A stretch of 64,000 nucleotides of DNA, taken from NCBI GenBank assembly GCA_003290165.1, contig QNQO01005784.1, positions 1 to 64,000 of the forward strand. The letters are read 5' to 3'. Positions 1 through 10,322 of this stretch are shown piece after piece. The first letter of the stretch is position 1, and each line of letters opens with the position of its first letter. Made by a program: the position numbers and the translations under genes. The notes beneath the pieces were generated by a model that was not told the DNA's origin, did no database searches, and saw only the letters and a program-made list of their open reading frames with translations. The DNA is from Berberis thunbergii. Its lineage: Eukaryota > Streptophyta > Magnoliopsida > Ranunculales > Berberidaceae.

Positions 1-1460
1 ACTGACGTTTTCGTCTTGAAGAAAAATTACATGTGGTTGGCGGGAGTCATGGACAGGTCGAACCTTAGTGAGGCACAGGTCGAGGCTCTAAATGACCGCC
101 TGGTGCGGGTCGCAATGGCAGCTTCCATTGGTGCTGATTCGCATGGGACCATTGCGGTTGGAGGTTCCTGTGAAGATTCGCCTGAGGTGGTAGAATTTGA
201 TCGCCCTACTATTGATTTGCCTGAAGGTGGCCGCAGTACCGGCTGTGTTTCTTGTAGTCTGCATTGCTCACTGTCTCGTTCTAAGCCATCCTTTGGATAA
301 TTTGCTCCCTTCTCTCCCTCTGGATCCCATTGAGCTATCTCTCAATAAAGGGTCGGTTGTTATTGACAAAGGAAAGGCCACGGAAGAGAGTCTAAGGACA
401 GTGACAACTGTGAAGGGCAGTGCTGGCGTAGTTCCCAATCAGGGAAGGTTTCACCTAGATGCATGGATAAACCTATTTGCACTTGGCTTGGTAAAGATGA
501 GCTCACAAGTCTGGCATCAAGAGGTGGATGTAGAGTATTTTTCAAGGAAGCACATTAGCAGGCGCCATAGCTGGTTAATGGATCATGCTCTAAAACCCGA
601 AGAGGATATGTTGGAAGGATGCATGGATAAAGGTCTGAAGTACCTTATGCTGGGTATGTCTCATATGAGCCACAAGGTCATTGCTGGAACAGAAGTCGAG
701 GCGGCTCATGAATGAGTATATACCTTGGAGTGTGTCTTCTCTCACATGCAGCTGCTGTATTCTAATGTGCTCTGTGAAATCAAGCATTTTAAGAAGCAAG
801 TTGAGGAGAAGCGGTTGGGTTAGTCAACCGTGGTCACTGAGGCTCAGGGGCTCATCTGGAGAACCTCGAGCGTAGTCTAACGGAGACGGTGTTTGAAAGG
901 GACGGACTCAGTCAGAAGTTTAGCCGGATCCACCGATAAGTCGAGGTCGCACAGGATGCTGCGACTAAGGCATGTTCTGAGCTACAATCTTTTGTTGAAG
1001 ATAGCGCTTCGAAGGAAACTGATTGGGCTGCTGAGAAGCAACAGTTGGAATCTAATGTGGAGTTCTACGTCCGCGAGGCAAGAAAGGCTGAGGACCAGCT
1101 AGAATTGGGGTGGCATGAGCTTAGTGCTGTGAAGAGCAGTCTGGCCACAGAGCAATCTCAAGTCGACATGCTAACTGGAAACTTGGAGCTACTAGAGCAC
1201 GAACTTGTCAACGCGAAAGAGCGTGAGGAAGAGCTTCTTCAGGAGCAAGGCAAGTGTGAGCTCCACTGGGTCGTACATAGTCGGATGGAGCTGTTGGTGC
1301 TGATGAAGAAGGAGCATCCGGAGTGGGATCTCAGCCGGTATAAGAAAATGTCATATGTTGATTTGTTTGTTGCCTTTGCATCGTCGGATGAGGAAGACAA
1401 TGTGGGCTTTGATGTCATATCCCTGTTCCATCTTCCACTAGGCTTAGCTCTTCTGTTTCT
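1..1460 (+). pseudogene. Antisense ORF (aORF) of Tat-like retrotransposon, copy A, 3' part
   Basis: Degenerate reading frames on the plus strand, opposite to gag and protease of the same element. The first ~300 bases are a low-complexity linker. Bases 430-715 encode a block around 'MSSQVWHQEVDVEYFSRKHI' that recurs in copies C and E. Bases 1045-1420 encode a charged, heptad-rich coiled coil ('KAEDQLELGWHELSAVKSSL') ending in the recurrent motif 'HPEWDLSRYKKMSYVDLF' and an acidic tail. Frameshifts separate the blocks, so it is not intact. The same protein starts with a Transposase_28-like domain in copies C and E; that part lies left of this window. The function is unknown. Grande-type retrotransposons are known to carry a gene in this antisense position. 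Confidence 0.75.
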
Positions 1461-1974
1461 GTACCTTCTCCTAATAGGGAGTAACCTTGGTGTGATTGTA
1501 CCCCTTTTAGTTTTGATCGTTAATGAAAACAGTTTTATCAATATTGTGTCTGTTGTCTCTATTGTATGTTTTTCCTTTTGCCTTGTCGTCTTGCTTAGGC
1601 TGGTTGAGTCAATAGGACGTATGTCTGGTTTGTCTACGATAGAGAGCTTGACCGCTTTGTATTGTGAACAACTCGTGGTCGTTGTTGCATAGCCATGTCT
1701 GATAGTAAGCATGTTGCGAATAGCTTAGCTGGGGGTTGCCCGAGTTGTGTCTTGCTCCCGAGGTAAGCTACTTGAGGCTTATCCTTTTGTCCGACCCGTC
1801 GGCCGTAGTTGCTGCTAAGATCGAGTTGCAATGTCCGAGTGCATGTTTCAGATCATTCGTGTCGAGTCAGGCGCCGTAAGCTCGAGTTGGCATCCTAAAT
1901 AGCATTTATCTGGGCATTGGCCGAACGATCTTTGTATCAGCGCAAATAACCTTCGTGATTATAAAAATGTCAGT
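1461..1974 (+). other. aORF copy A 3' tail and spacer
   Basis: Non-coding stretch following the aORF stop region and conserved in position in copies B (17741-18239), C (30675-31269) and D (34999-35629). It has the recurring features 'aatgaaaacaggttta'-like and a segment ending 'aatgtcagcctgtgtgagcg'. The open frame that runs through it is part of the decayed tail and shows no recognisable domain. Confidence 0.5.
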
Positions 1975-2800
1975 CTGTTTGAGCGTGAAGACGCTGATTT
2001 GGTTAGATTCATGTTTGGCGACCAGGCTGAAGAAAACTGGTTTCTTGGCAAGCCGTTGGGAACAACGCGGGACTGACTAGGCTCCCACGATCTGAATCAT
2101 GTATGACCAAGCAAAGTGGGATACGGATTCGGGGAGTAAAAGTTCGGCGATCAGGTTGAAAAGCAGTGGTCTCGTTGCAAGTCGTTGGGATTAGTACAAG
2201 ACTGATTAGGCTCCCACCTTCTGAATCGTGTATGACCAAGAAAATAGGATTTGAATTCGAGGAATAAAAGTTTGGCGACCAAGCTGAAGAGAAGTGGTCC
2301 CGTGGTGAGCCAGCGGAATCAGTTTAGACTGACTAGACTCCCACCTTTCGAACCATCTACACCCTTCCCGCATGGTGGGGGATATGAATTCGAGAAAGGT
2401 TTGGTAACCATGCTGAAGAGCAGTGCTCTTGTGGCAAGCCATCGAAATCAAATTGGGACTGGATAGGCTCCCACCATCCAAATTATCTACACCTAAGAAC
2501 CCCAAGTTACAAATTTTGGGAGGGTTCAGGCGGCACACTTGAAAAGCGGTTCCGTGGTAAACCGTCAAAATCAGGTCGCTACCGACTCGGTTCCACCTTC
2601 TAGACTACTACAACCCTTGCAACGCGAGCTACAGTCCGGGTTTGGTGATTTGGTAAACCACGCATGAAAAGCAGTGGGTCCCTGATGACGAAAAATCGAA
2701 TCAATTCACTGACTGACTAGGCTCCCTCACTTTTCCAAACTTCTACACCCTCCGCAGTATGGGCTACAGTTCCAGGTTTTGTTGGCTAGTCGTCACCAGC
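1975..2800. repeat. Tandem repeat array, copy A (~128-bp period)
   Basis: At least five imperfect units marked by 'gactgactaggctcccac' variants near 2072, 2201, 2328, 2458 and 2702, spaced 127-130 bases apart with one degenerate unit between. Each unit continues with an 'accatctacaccc'-like string, 'ggctacaagtt' and 'gcagtggtcccgtggcgag'. The arrays sit at the same place in copies B, C and D. Tandem repeats between coding part and LTR are common in the Tat lineage. Confidence 0.85.
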
Positions 2801-3579
2801 TAGGCTTCACCTGATTAGGTTTGGCGATTATTAGCCATAAGGGGAAGGCGATGATCCCTGAGTGAGTCGTCATTACTAGGTGTGATAGTGCTGATTAGAC
2901 TGTCATTCCTAAATCATCAATGCCCACGCTGAGCGGGACTAGATGTCGGGTGGAACCAAGTCGTCGTCATCAAGCTTTGGCTGACTAAGCTTGCATGGTT
3001 GAAAAGAAGTTCCAGCCGGTTAGGGAGCGGTGTGAATTAGTGGTAGCATAGTGTGTGCGAAGTTACTCGAATTAGCAGATGATCTGTAGGTACAATCTGT
3101 ATGTCAGGATAAGTAGGATTCTTAATGCTCGTGCCAAGCATGCGACAAAATGTTGTTTGAATAATGGGCTGAGCCCATGGCCCACAGAGGAGGGGCTAGG
3201 GTGCAGTGTGCTGCATGTACGATATAGCTTTGTGTGATGGTTGAGTATTCAGTTAATGCTGGAATGCCCGCTTAGTGAACCATCATGTGTATGTAATGGT
3301 GTTTTCCAATCGTTGTAGGCACTATCTTTCACAAAGCTTATCTTCTGCAATGTTCTTGCTTGAAGAGAGTGTTTTTGATTTTCCAAAAACTGAAGAAAAC
3401 GTTTTTGGGTTTTCCAAAGGCTAAAAGTGGATCTCTGTCTCTGGAGTCTCCGAATGTTTCTAATATTTGCAAAGGTCAGGCACAGTAATATTTGTCATTA
3501 TGCGTGGTCACCTGTTTTGGGTGAGCACGTAGTTGATCTGTTGAGATCTCATAATTTCTTCTCATTTCACGGAGAAGTA
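2801..3579 (+). other. Conserved retroelement spacer, left part (copy A)
   Basis: Non-coding spacer between the repeat array and the CACTA insertion. It matches 19000-19900, 32111-32880 and 36300-36990, including the 'atggtgtt..cattgtaggcactatctt' string. Its continuation resumes at 12067 after the CACTA element. The last three bases (GTA) are the left target-site duplication. Confidence 0.6.
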
Positions 3580-3599
3580 CTCTAAACCAAAAATGGCCA

Positions 3600-3835
3600 T
3601 TAGCAACTGTTTTAAACTGTGGGGGTACCCCTTGGCACTGCTTCGAATCGTGGGCTGTAGGGGCGTCGCTAAATCCTCAGTAAACGGCTTAAAAACCGTG
3701 GCAAGTCTTAGCTACAGTTATAAGCCGTTGCCAAAGGTTTTAGCCACGGTTTTTAAGCCGTGGAAAGTCATGGCCACGGCTTTGAAGCCGTTGCAATAGT
3801 TAGCCACGGTTTTAAGCCGTGGTAAATTTTTTTTT
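3600..3835. repeat. Left subterminal repeats of CACTA 1
   Basis: Several copies of 'ccacggttttaagccgtgg' or its variants, alternating in orientation, run up to an A/T tract at 3825-3841. They closely resemble 58845-59195 of CACTA 3. In CACTA elements such subterminal motifs are transposase binding sites. Confidence 0.8.
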
Positions 3836-4035
3836 TTTTTTGCTATCAATTGACTTTTTATTACATCTTATAAGTTTTATTTCTAGAAAATAAAAATTTT
3901 AATGTGCCAAACTTAAACGAATAGAGGCAAAGTAATGTAATTAATAAGATTATACAATTACATCAAATGTGCCAAACTTTGTTTCATGCTGTGCACGTTT
4001 TGTCATTTGTCAGTTGACCAGATCATACAATTACA

Positions 4036-4915
4036 TCAAACCATGACCTCCTGAGCATTATATATGGCATATGCCAGAATCATGATGATGATAGACCCAT
4101 TTTTCTTAGCAAACTCCACCCCCTCGTTGCAGCAGAACCAGTAGGATTGGTTTGGGGGTGCAGAAAAAATATGACATCCGTGTGTCCAACTTTTGACAAA
4201 TCGGGGAAAAACCCATTCTCTGGATTGCACCTCATATACTCGATGTTTCCATATCTTCTCAACATCCTTCTGATATTGTCCAGTTTGACCTATAATAACA
4301 CCTGAATCTACATATGCCTGCTCTGAGAAAAGTAAGTTAAGTGATCAAGCAGATAACTATAAAAGAATACAAATCGATTAAATAAATAAATAAATAGAAC
4401 ACATGATAAAGTTCACATTCAACCCCTCATACTAATAAGTGATCAACAGTCTCTCCTCAAGTGATAATCTACTAGGAAGCTATATATGACACAATTAAGT
4501 TCATGTAGATACCACTAGTATACAACATGAAGGACAAACCAAGATGAACTAAACAAGGCTGAGAACCAACTTCATTACCAAACTTAAGGAATTATACTAT
4601 ATGTAATAAAGAAAAAAAATGGCAAAAGCATAACAGGATAGCAAATAAAAGGTTCTCTTAAATTATTAATAAGTCGCATTGAGATTATGATTAGAACATA
4701 CAGGGTAGGATGGGTCCTGAACAACGATTGTCTTATCAGATCCAAAGAGGAGCTGCCATAAAAAAGGACGAAGTTTCAAGGTTAGCATTATAAAACAAGG
4801 TGGAAGATTGTTCTGTTGTGCATTTAAAAGCAATCAATGCACCATAGCCAAGCATGCCAGAGCAATAACAGCAAACCTGAAGACTAGAAATGTCACACTT
4901 TGCTCCATCTGACAT
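4036..4915 (-). pseudogene. DAP: LL-diaminopimelate aminotransferase gene fragment
   Basis: Three exon pieces remain in order on the minus strand. The piece at 4915-4877 gives 'SDGAKCDISSLQ', 4752-4701 gives 'LLFGSDKTIVVQDPSYP', and 4320-4036 gives '[14 protein letters not shown]' then '[20 protein letters not shown]' and 'NPTGSAATR'. These match the central part of plant LL-DAP aminotransferase, the plastid PLP enzyme of lysine synthesis; NPTG belongs to the fold-type I signature. Introns are kept, so genomic DNA was captured. The last exon has frameshifts and a small deletion between NPTGSAATR and '[10 protein letters not shown]'. The N-terminus and the PLP-lysine region are absent. It is a non-functional capture inside CACTA 1. 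Confidence 0.87.
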
Positions 4916-6380
4916 ATATATATATAATAATCGCTTTCTTCGATGCCAAGGTCACCATTAAAATTTTGCTGCTAGAGCAGCTCTCAGTTGCTGCACAATT
5001 AATTTACACATATCAGTGTCTGCGATAATAAAGGAGGGAAATCAAATGATTCATGGGACTTGAAGAACATTAGATCTCTTGGTATTTAGCAATCTAAAGT
5101 AATGAAGCATCCATATTTTAGACAATCTGTCATTTTACACACTGTTTGGAATTTTCATCTTTTTTTTTCTCTCTCTCATGTCATAGACAACCTACATGCT
5201 GAGTCTTCTTTCTTTGATCAATTAAAAAGAAGGAAAGAACTCCGCAGGTTAATTATGTTATCTGCTCACTTTTTCAAAATTCATCCGCATATATCAATAT
5301 GGAATGCCGAATCTTCTTGGTATAAAGGTTCATGTATACCTTTTCACTTTCATGAAAGTGTCACCTCAGACTATTAATATAAGGTGCCAAAACACATTAT
5401 GATATCTATATTGATGCACTCAATAATGTATCAGATCAAAGCCAAAAGCCAAATCACAAACTTACTTTTCCTAATAATATAATGTATGTGATATATTGTA
5501 GTTTGTGAATTGATAATAATCTCAACAGAGCAAAGCCAAAAGCTGAACACAAGTTTAAAGAATTGCAACATTTTCCCAATTTAATGCATTGCACTTACAA
5601 TATAGTACAATTCAATGAAAATATTTAATTAATGCATTGGACATGGAGTGTACGAGTACCATCAAATTAAAATATATTCTTTAACAACATTACCTCCTAA
5701 GAAGTTTAGAAAAGTTTTCAATTTTGTTTTGCATAGCAGTAAAAACAGTTCCAGCAGATGGCACATTGTAGTTCAACTAAAGGATTTCAAAATTAACCCT
5801 CAAGCATGGATACTAATTGTTCAACTATTTGGCAAATACTACAATAAAATTAAATCAAGAGCTTTATCCAAGAACAGTCGTCAATAAGTTAGATAACAAC
5901 AACATGGATACTAATGTCAGACACGTTGGCCAGAAACGAGACACTTTTAGTTAATGTCAAAACCCTGCATATTAACATCAAAACGACACACAAGAAAACA
6001 TAACACAAGCTTGATCAATCTATTACTACAACACCCAGACACAAAAACAGAGCAAACTCTTCCTATTTCAGAAACAGAAACAGTAATGAAAACCATGAGT
6101 TTTGTTTGGTCTGGCGCATTGAAGGTTCACCAATCAACATGGCAGTGGGTAATAATTCCATTGATTCCAGGCAAACAGAACTTGAGAAAGCTTAAACATT
6201 CATTTGGCTATAAATAATGTCTCCAAAACAGGCCACTAAAAAAATACTTTAAAGTCATTCTAAAGCAATAGTTTTTGGTGGGAAACCTCAGAAGAGTATC
6301 ACCCTTTAGCTTTTCTAACTAACATTTACCCCTTGACAACACAAAGAAAATGAAAAACTTGATATGATTAAACTGCAATA
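4916..6380. other. CACTA 1 interior, no recognised gene
   Basis: AT-rich sequence, partly intron-like, between captured fragments. It contains short open frames (5102-5377, 5648-5887, 5954-6217) without recognisable motifs. I see no feature that can be supported. Confidence 0.5.
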
Positions 6381-6382
6381 AC

Positions 6383-6478
<96 letters not shown>
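6381..6478. repeat. (AAT)n microsatellite
   Basis: About 31 uninterrupted AAT units. It yields a spurious poly-isoleucine frame on the minus strand. Confidence 0.97.
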
Positions 6479-6479
<1 letters not shown>

Positions 6480-6561
6480 TATTTGAGAAGATAGGCTAAA
6501 GCTTCAATAAATAGAAGTGCATAACATCTAAAAGTTATGCAATGGAATAGTGAATATACAT

Positions 6562-6638
6562 TACAGTGTCTTAAGGTTAGGAATTGTGACAATGTTGAAG
6601 GAATGGGACCTGTCAACTGATTGCTCGTCAAAAACCTG
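6562..6638 (-). pseudogene. Single LRR exon, ERECTA-family-like receptor kinase fragment
   Basis: On the minus strand an AG acceptor precedes an exon-like stretch encoding 'LTSNQLTGPIPSTLSQFLTL', a plant extracellular leucine-rich repeat. The wording and the ~72-base exon size fit the ERECTA family, where single-LRR exons of that length are typical. Only one repeat is visible, with no neighbouring kinase or further repeats, so other LRR receptors remain possible. It lies in the same orientation as the other captured pieces of CACTA 1. Confidence 0.55.
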
Positions 6639-6904
6639 AATACAAATGCAATCCTGCACTGTATATTAGGAGGCTAAAAAAATCCTACTAAAGATAAAAG
6701 AACAGAACTAAAGTAGGACCCAACAATCGAAAACAACCTTAGGTTTAAAATCAAATAAAATACTAAGCTCTAATTCAATTAAAGATGCCACAGATGAAGT
6801 ATAAGAAACTCTCATTAGGAGGCTAAAAAAAAATGTCAATGTGTGCTTCCTAAAGAAGAAATGACAACCATGCAAATCTGAACAAGAAAAATCTGAAGGC
6901 CATC

Positions 6905-7195
6905 ATTACCATGTTCCCATATTGATCTTGAGCTATCTTTCCTATATGACCCTTCATGCCTTTAACAATTTTCTTCCTTGCCTGAAACCAACAAAAAAAT
7001 TCTGAAATAACCATCTCTAATAAATCTAAAATTGCAAAGGATCCCCCTTAAGTCATTTGCAACAAACCTTAGCGCCTCCGTTTTTTATACAGAGAATACC
7101 AAGCTTTGAACCATCTTTGGTATGGATCATTCGAACAAGCAGCGGGCCCGACAGCTGCTCAATCACATCAGTGGCAGAGGACTTTCAACTTACTC
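6905..7195 (-). pseudogene. Pumilio homolog 24-like (PUF) gene fragment
   Basis: Two exon-like pieces occur on the minus strand. The one at about 7190-7068 reads 'VIEQLSGPLLVRMIHTKDGS' followed by 'KLGILCIKNGGAK'; after an intron, 6985-6905 reads 'ARKKIVKGMKGHIGKIAQDQ' then 'YGNM'. This is the C-terminal PUF/CPL-type repeat region of the nucleolar Pumilio protein related to Arabidopsis APUM24 and yeast Puf6, which act in pre-rRNA processing. A further possible exon edge lies near 7277-7300. Only a small part of the gene is present, so it cannot work. Confidence 0.68.
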
Positions 7196-7299
7196 AGTTT
7201 AGAAATTTGAACTAAATAGAAATGCATATGAAAAAAAGAGAAAAAAATTTTATATATATATATATTCTACTTACCTTGTCAGCAATTGCAGGTGCTCCA

Positions 7300-8640
7300 A
7301 CAATGCAGTGTGTATGATAGAATGGTCCACTATTCCTTTTTTCTAAAATTGGTTTACTTGTGACTAGTCCTAATGTTGAAGATGATAAATTTTTGTGTGC
7401 AAAGAAGTCACTTTTCTTTTTAAATCACTTGTATATAATTGCTCGTAAGTGATCTTAAGGTCACACAGACCCTGGTTTAATTTGCCACCCATTGAATGGG
7501 TATTTACATGGAGAAATGCATTAAAGATGAATTCTAGGCCTTCCCTTTTTATTTGGAACAGTCAGCTGCCAGTTGAGTGGATGCAACAGAGAGAATGCAG
7601 CAAAAGAAGAAGAAGAAGACTTTTAATGCAGATATTTCTGGGAAGATAAGAGTTGATGATGAGATAGATCCACAATGCATTCAGATCAATAATGAAACGA
7701 CATCTTTTGTTGTGTCACAGTATTAATGAGAGAGAGCAGAAAATAGGAAAGGCAATCCCGTTTTCGCGTCTCAGTGAGAAGTCATACATATTAATCTAAG
7801 CTGCTCCCATTGCCAGCCAGCGAGAACACATACAATTAAACCAAAACTAAACTTGCATCATCCAATAAATCAAAACACCCTACTATTTTTGCACCTAAAA
7901 CATACATCAATTTCATTGTTAAAATGATGATAAAAATGTTGTAAAGTAAAATAATGCCACGAAATTCGCAAAGTTTAACGCAGCACATTGGTTTTTCTTT
8001 TTTTGTTATTGATTAATTTTTTTTTTCAATGATTGGAAACATTTAATCACACAACAATGTGCGTGAATAGTGTGATACAGGGAGGCCTATACCTATTCAA
8101 TTGGGGTTATGATTTTCATCTTCTGAAAACCAAAAGAGTTCTGGAGGAGGGAAGGGAGGATGTTCTGTTCTAGGGACTAGGGACTTTGCATTCCCTGTGT
8201 AATCGGGTTGGATGCAAGAGAGAGAGATTGACCAAAATAACACAAGATTTTTAATGGGTTTATTATTTTTGGAAAAGATTTGATGAGTTGAGTTGTGTGA
8301 CCAAATCAAATGAATCAGGTTTCTTTTGGCCGCGTCACACTTACCTACTTTTAATTCACGGAACAGAAATAGGACCAAAAACGAAATCGTATCTCAGCGT
8401 CACAGTCACATTTGACTAACTATAAGCTGCATGCATCCAACAACCTAATCATAAAGAACTGCTAATTTTTAAAAGAAACCATAAACAACATTAAGAACTG
8501 ATAAACAAAAAATCATTGTAAAAGCGTCCTCTATTCTATTTCTCTTCAGTAATTTACAATCCTCCTGCTACTGCAGCAGCAACTGCACTACAAAATTTTG
8601 GGCATGCAGCCATACCAAAAGATTATTTTTTCTTCTATCA
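7300..8640. other. CACTA 1 interior, no recognised gene
   Basis: AT-rich sequence with two short frames (7449-7649 plus; 8097-8378 minus) lacking recognisable domains. It may hold UTR or intron DNA of captured genes. Nothing specific can be supported. Confidence 0.45.
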
Positions 8641-8646
8641 AAGACA

Positions 8647-9036
8647 TCAATCAATTGCGTCGGGCGGTTCACTAGTTTCCCCTCGTTCATCTTCATCTTG
8701 CTTATTAACAAGATGATCATCATTTGATTTGGTGGTATCAATCACAGTAGCCGCAGTAGAACTAGTTGTAAAAATGGGTGTAGCCAAGAAAGTTGGTTTA
8801 GTATCACCAGCCATAATCACCACAAACTCTTCTAGATACACAGCCTTGATCGACTCCTCTCCTATATCCTTTCTGTTTGCCTCAACATCATCATCCCTTT
8901 CAGTCAAATCGAATTGATTCCAAAAAGAGCAAGCAAGAATTAAAAGAGCAACCATTATGAGACACAACATGGCACCTACACCTCCAAACAGGTAAGGTAT
9001 GGGAGAATTCCATACAGAATGAGACTAAATTCCCAT
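8647..9036 (-). pseudogene. GDU: GLUTAMINE DUMPER (GDU) family gene fragment
   Basis: After a premature TAG (9025-9027) the frame stays open to 8647. It starts with 'WNSPIPYLFGGVGAMLCLIM', continues as the single membrane helix ('VALLILACSFW'), and then gives the family signature 'EEFVVIMAGDTKPTFLATP' with the VIMAG motif. GDU proteins are small plant membrane proteins that affect amino-acid export and bind LOG2-type ubiquitin ligases. The short N-terminal segment before the helix is lost: the only upstream in-frame ATG (9034-9036) is followed at once by the stop, and the next ATG (8970) lies inside the helix. The orientation matches the other captured pieces. Because the core is intact, residual expression from another start cannot be excluded. 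Confidence 0.85.
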
Positions 9037-9284
9037 TTCCCCTGACTTTGAGTTTATCACCTCCTTCCCCATCTCAATGTCAAGAATATTTTTATCTTTA
9101 TTTGAAGAATAGATGAGGAAGGCTTGGGTTGGGTTTTGATGGAAAAATTCAAGAGATGGAGAAGTAATGCAAATGAGGTTCGAATTCCAGGGGGTGGTTT
9201 TATAGTAGGGAGGAAATGAATCAGTCTGACTCGACCCTGATCTGATGTAATATAAAACCATGTCCACATTTCCACCAGAAGTGT

Positions 9285-9306
9285 TTTCTTTCTTTCTTTC
9301 TTTCTT
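9285..9306. repeat. (CTTT)n microsatellite
   Basis: Five to six CTTT units in CACTA 1. Confidence 0.85.
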
Positions 9307-9870
9307 ACTATTTATGGATTTTTACTTTATTTTCTCTCCAACGAATATTACAATCTCTTGTATTTGGATACCATTCCAGGTGAAATGCACATAGGGATCA
9401 CTAAATTTTGTGATTTTAAATGGATCCAAAAGAAGAGAGATCATATGGTTTGATATCTCCAAGAGAGACTTCAATCTTTTTTTATAAACATAATTACTGT
9501 ATGTAGGACATAAAATAGGCCTCATACAGTCTACTAATCATAGTATAAATAGTTTCAACAAACAAAACAAAAAAATCATAGTATAAATAGTTATGTCTAT
9601 GTTGAATTTGTATAATTCATTGACTGTGCAACAATACTTAATTAGTTTTGATAATGAGGTTCAATTTATGACCAAATACTTAATTATATCAATAAAAAAT
9701 TGGCTACTGTTACTGCATATATGGTAAATATTTGGAATTTTGGATCATGGGATTTTGTTGGATTATGGTTACAAGAATATTCTCATACCTTTAAGAGCAA
9801 GAGCCTAAATCTACAAGACTGACTTAACATGATGAAGCTAATTTCGTAGAAAATAACAAAAGGAAAAAAA
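9307..9870. other. CACTA 1 interior, no recognised gene
   Basis: AT-rich, with short decayed repeats ('catagtataaatagtt' occurs twice, near 9540 and 9580). No gene or domain is recognised. Confidence 0.45.
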
Positions 9871-9874
9871 ATGA

Positions 9875-10030
9875 TTCAAACGAGGAAAGGCTTTCGGTGG
9901 ATACCTAGGCACCCAGACACGAGGAAGGGCGTAGCAAGCGACAAAATGCTTCGGGGAGTTGAAAATAAGCATAGATCCGGAGATTCCCGAATAGGTGAAC
10001 CTTTCGAACTGTTGCTGAATCCATGGGCAG
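9875..10030 (+). pseudogene. rrn23: Plastid 23S rRNA 5'-end fragment (NUPT)
   Basis: About 156 bases starting 'ttcaaacgaggaaaggct' and running through 'tgcttcggggagttgaaa' and 'gatccggagattcccgaata' to 'tgctgaatccatgggcag' match the first bases of chloroplast 23S rRNA, with a few differences from the conserved gene. Both sides stop abruptly in unrelated AT-rich DNA, so this is a nuclear plastid-DNA insertion inside CACTA 1. It is far too short to be functional; the open frames across it are spurious. Confidence 0.93.
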
Positions 10031-10204
10031 TAATAGTCCACACTATTCCTTTTTCTATTTAGTATGAAGTAAAACTTGATCCTTGCAGATAACTGTTTTT
10101 GCATCGTTAAGGGAGCATGCTGGACAAAAGTCGGAGAAGATAATATCAAACATACAGAATATTGCCATTACTCTAATCTTGGTAGAGATATTTAAACAAC
10201 ATAC

Positions 10205-10322
10205 CATCATCCTCACTCTCAGTTTCTGTGTCGGTTTCATCTTCACTGAATTCGTTCACCTTGGGCTTAATGTTTAGCCATTTCTTCATTACTATTGAAG
10301 GCCAAAAAGCCTTCATAAAGTA
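10205..10322 (-). pseudogene. Type I inositol polyphosphate 5-phosphatase exon 1 fragment
   Basis: The minus strand encodes 'AFWPSIVMKKWLNIKPKVNE' and then 'FSEDETDTETESEDDG', followed directly by a GT donor (GTATG at 10204-10200). This is the N-terminal exon of plant type I inositol polyphosphate 5-phosphatases of the CVP2 group, which hydrolyse the 5-phosphate of inositol phosphates and phosphoinositides. The catalytic domain is not present. The assignment comes from memory of the conserved N-terminus and should be checked by search. Confidence 0.68.

Noticed and set aside
1239..1712. 157-codon minus-strand frame
   Set aside because: Antisense shadow of the aORF coiled coil and its tail; no domain and not conserved in other copies.
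6368..6631. Minus-strand frame with a long poly-isoleucine run
   Set aside because: It is the (AAT)n microsatellite read through; only the first ~24 codons (the LRR exon) are meaningful.
9838..10149. Open frames over 9838-10149 on both strands
   Set aside because: They translate a plastid 23S rRNA fragment.
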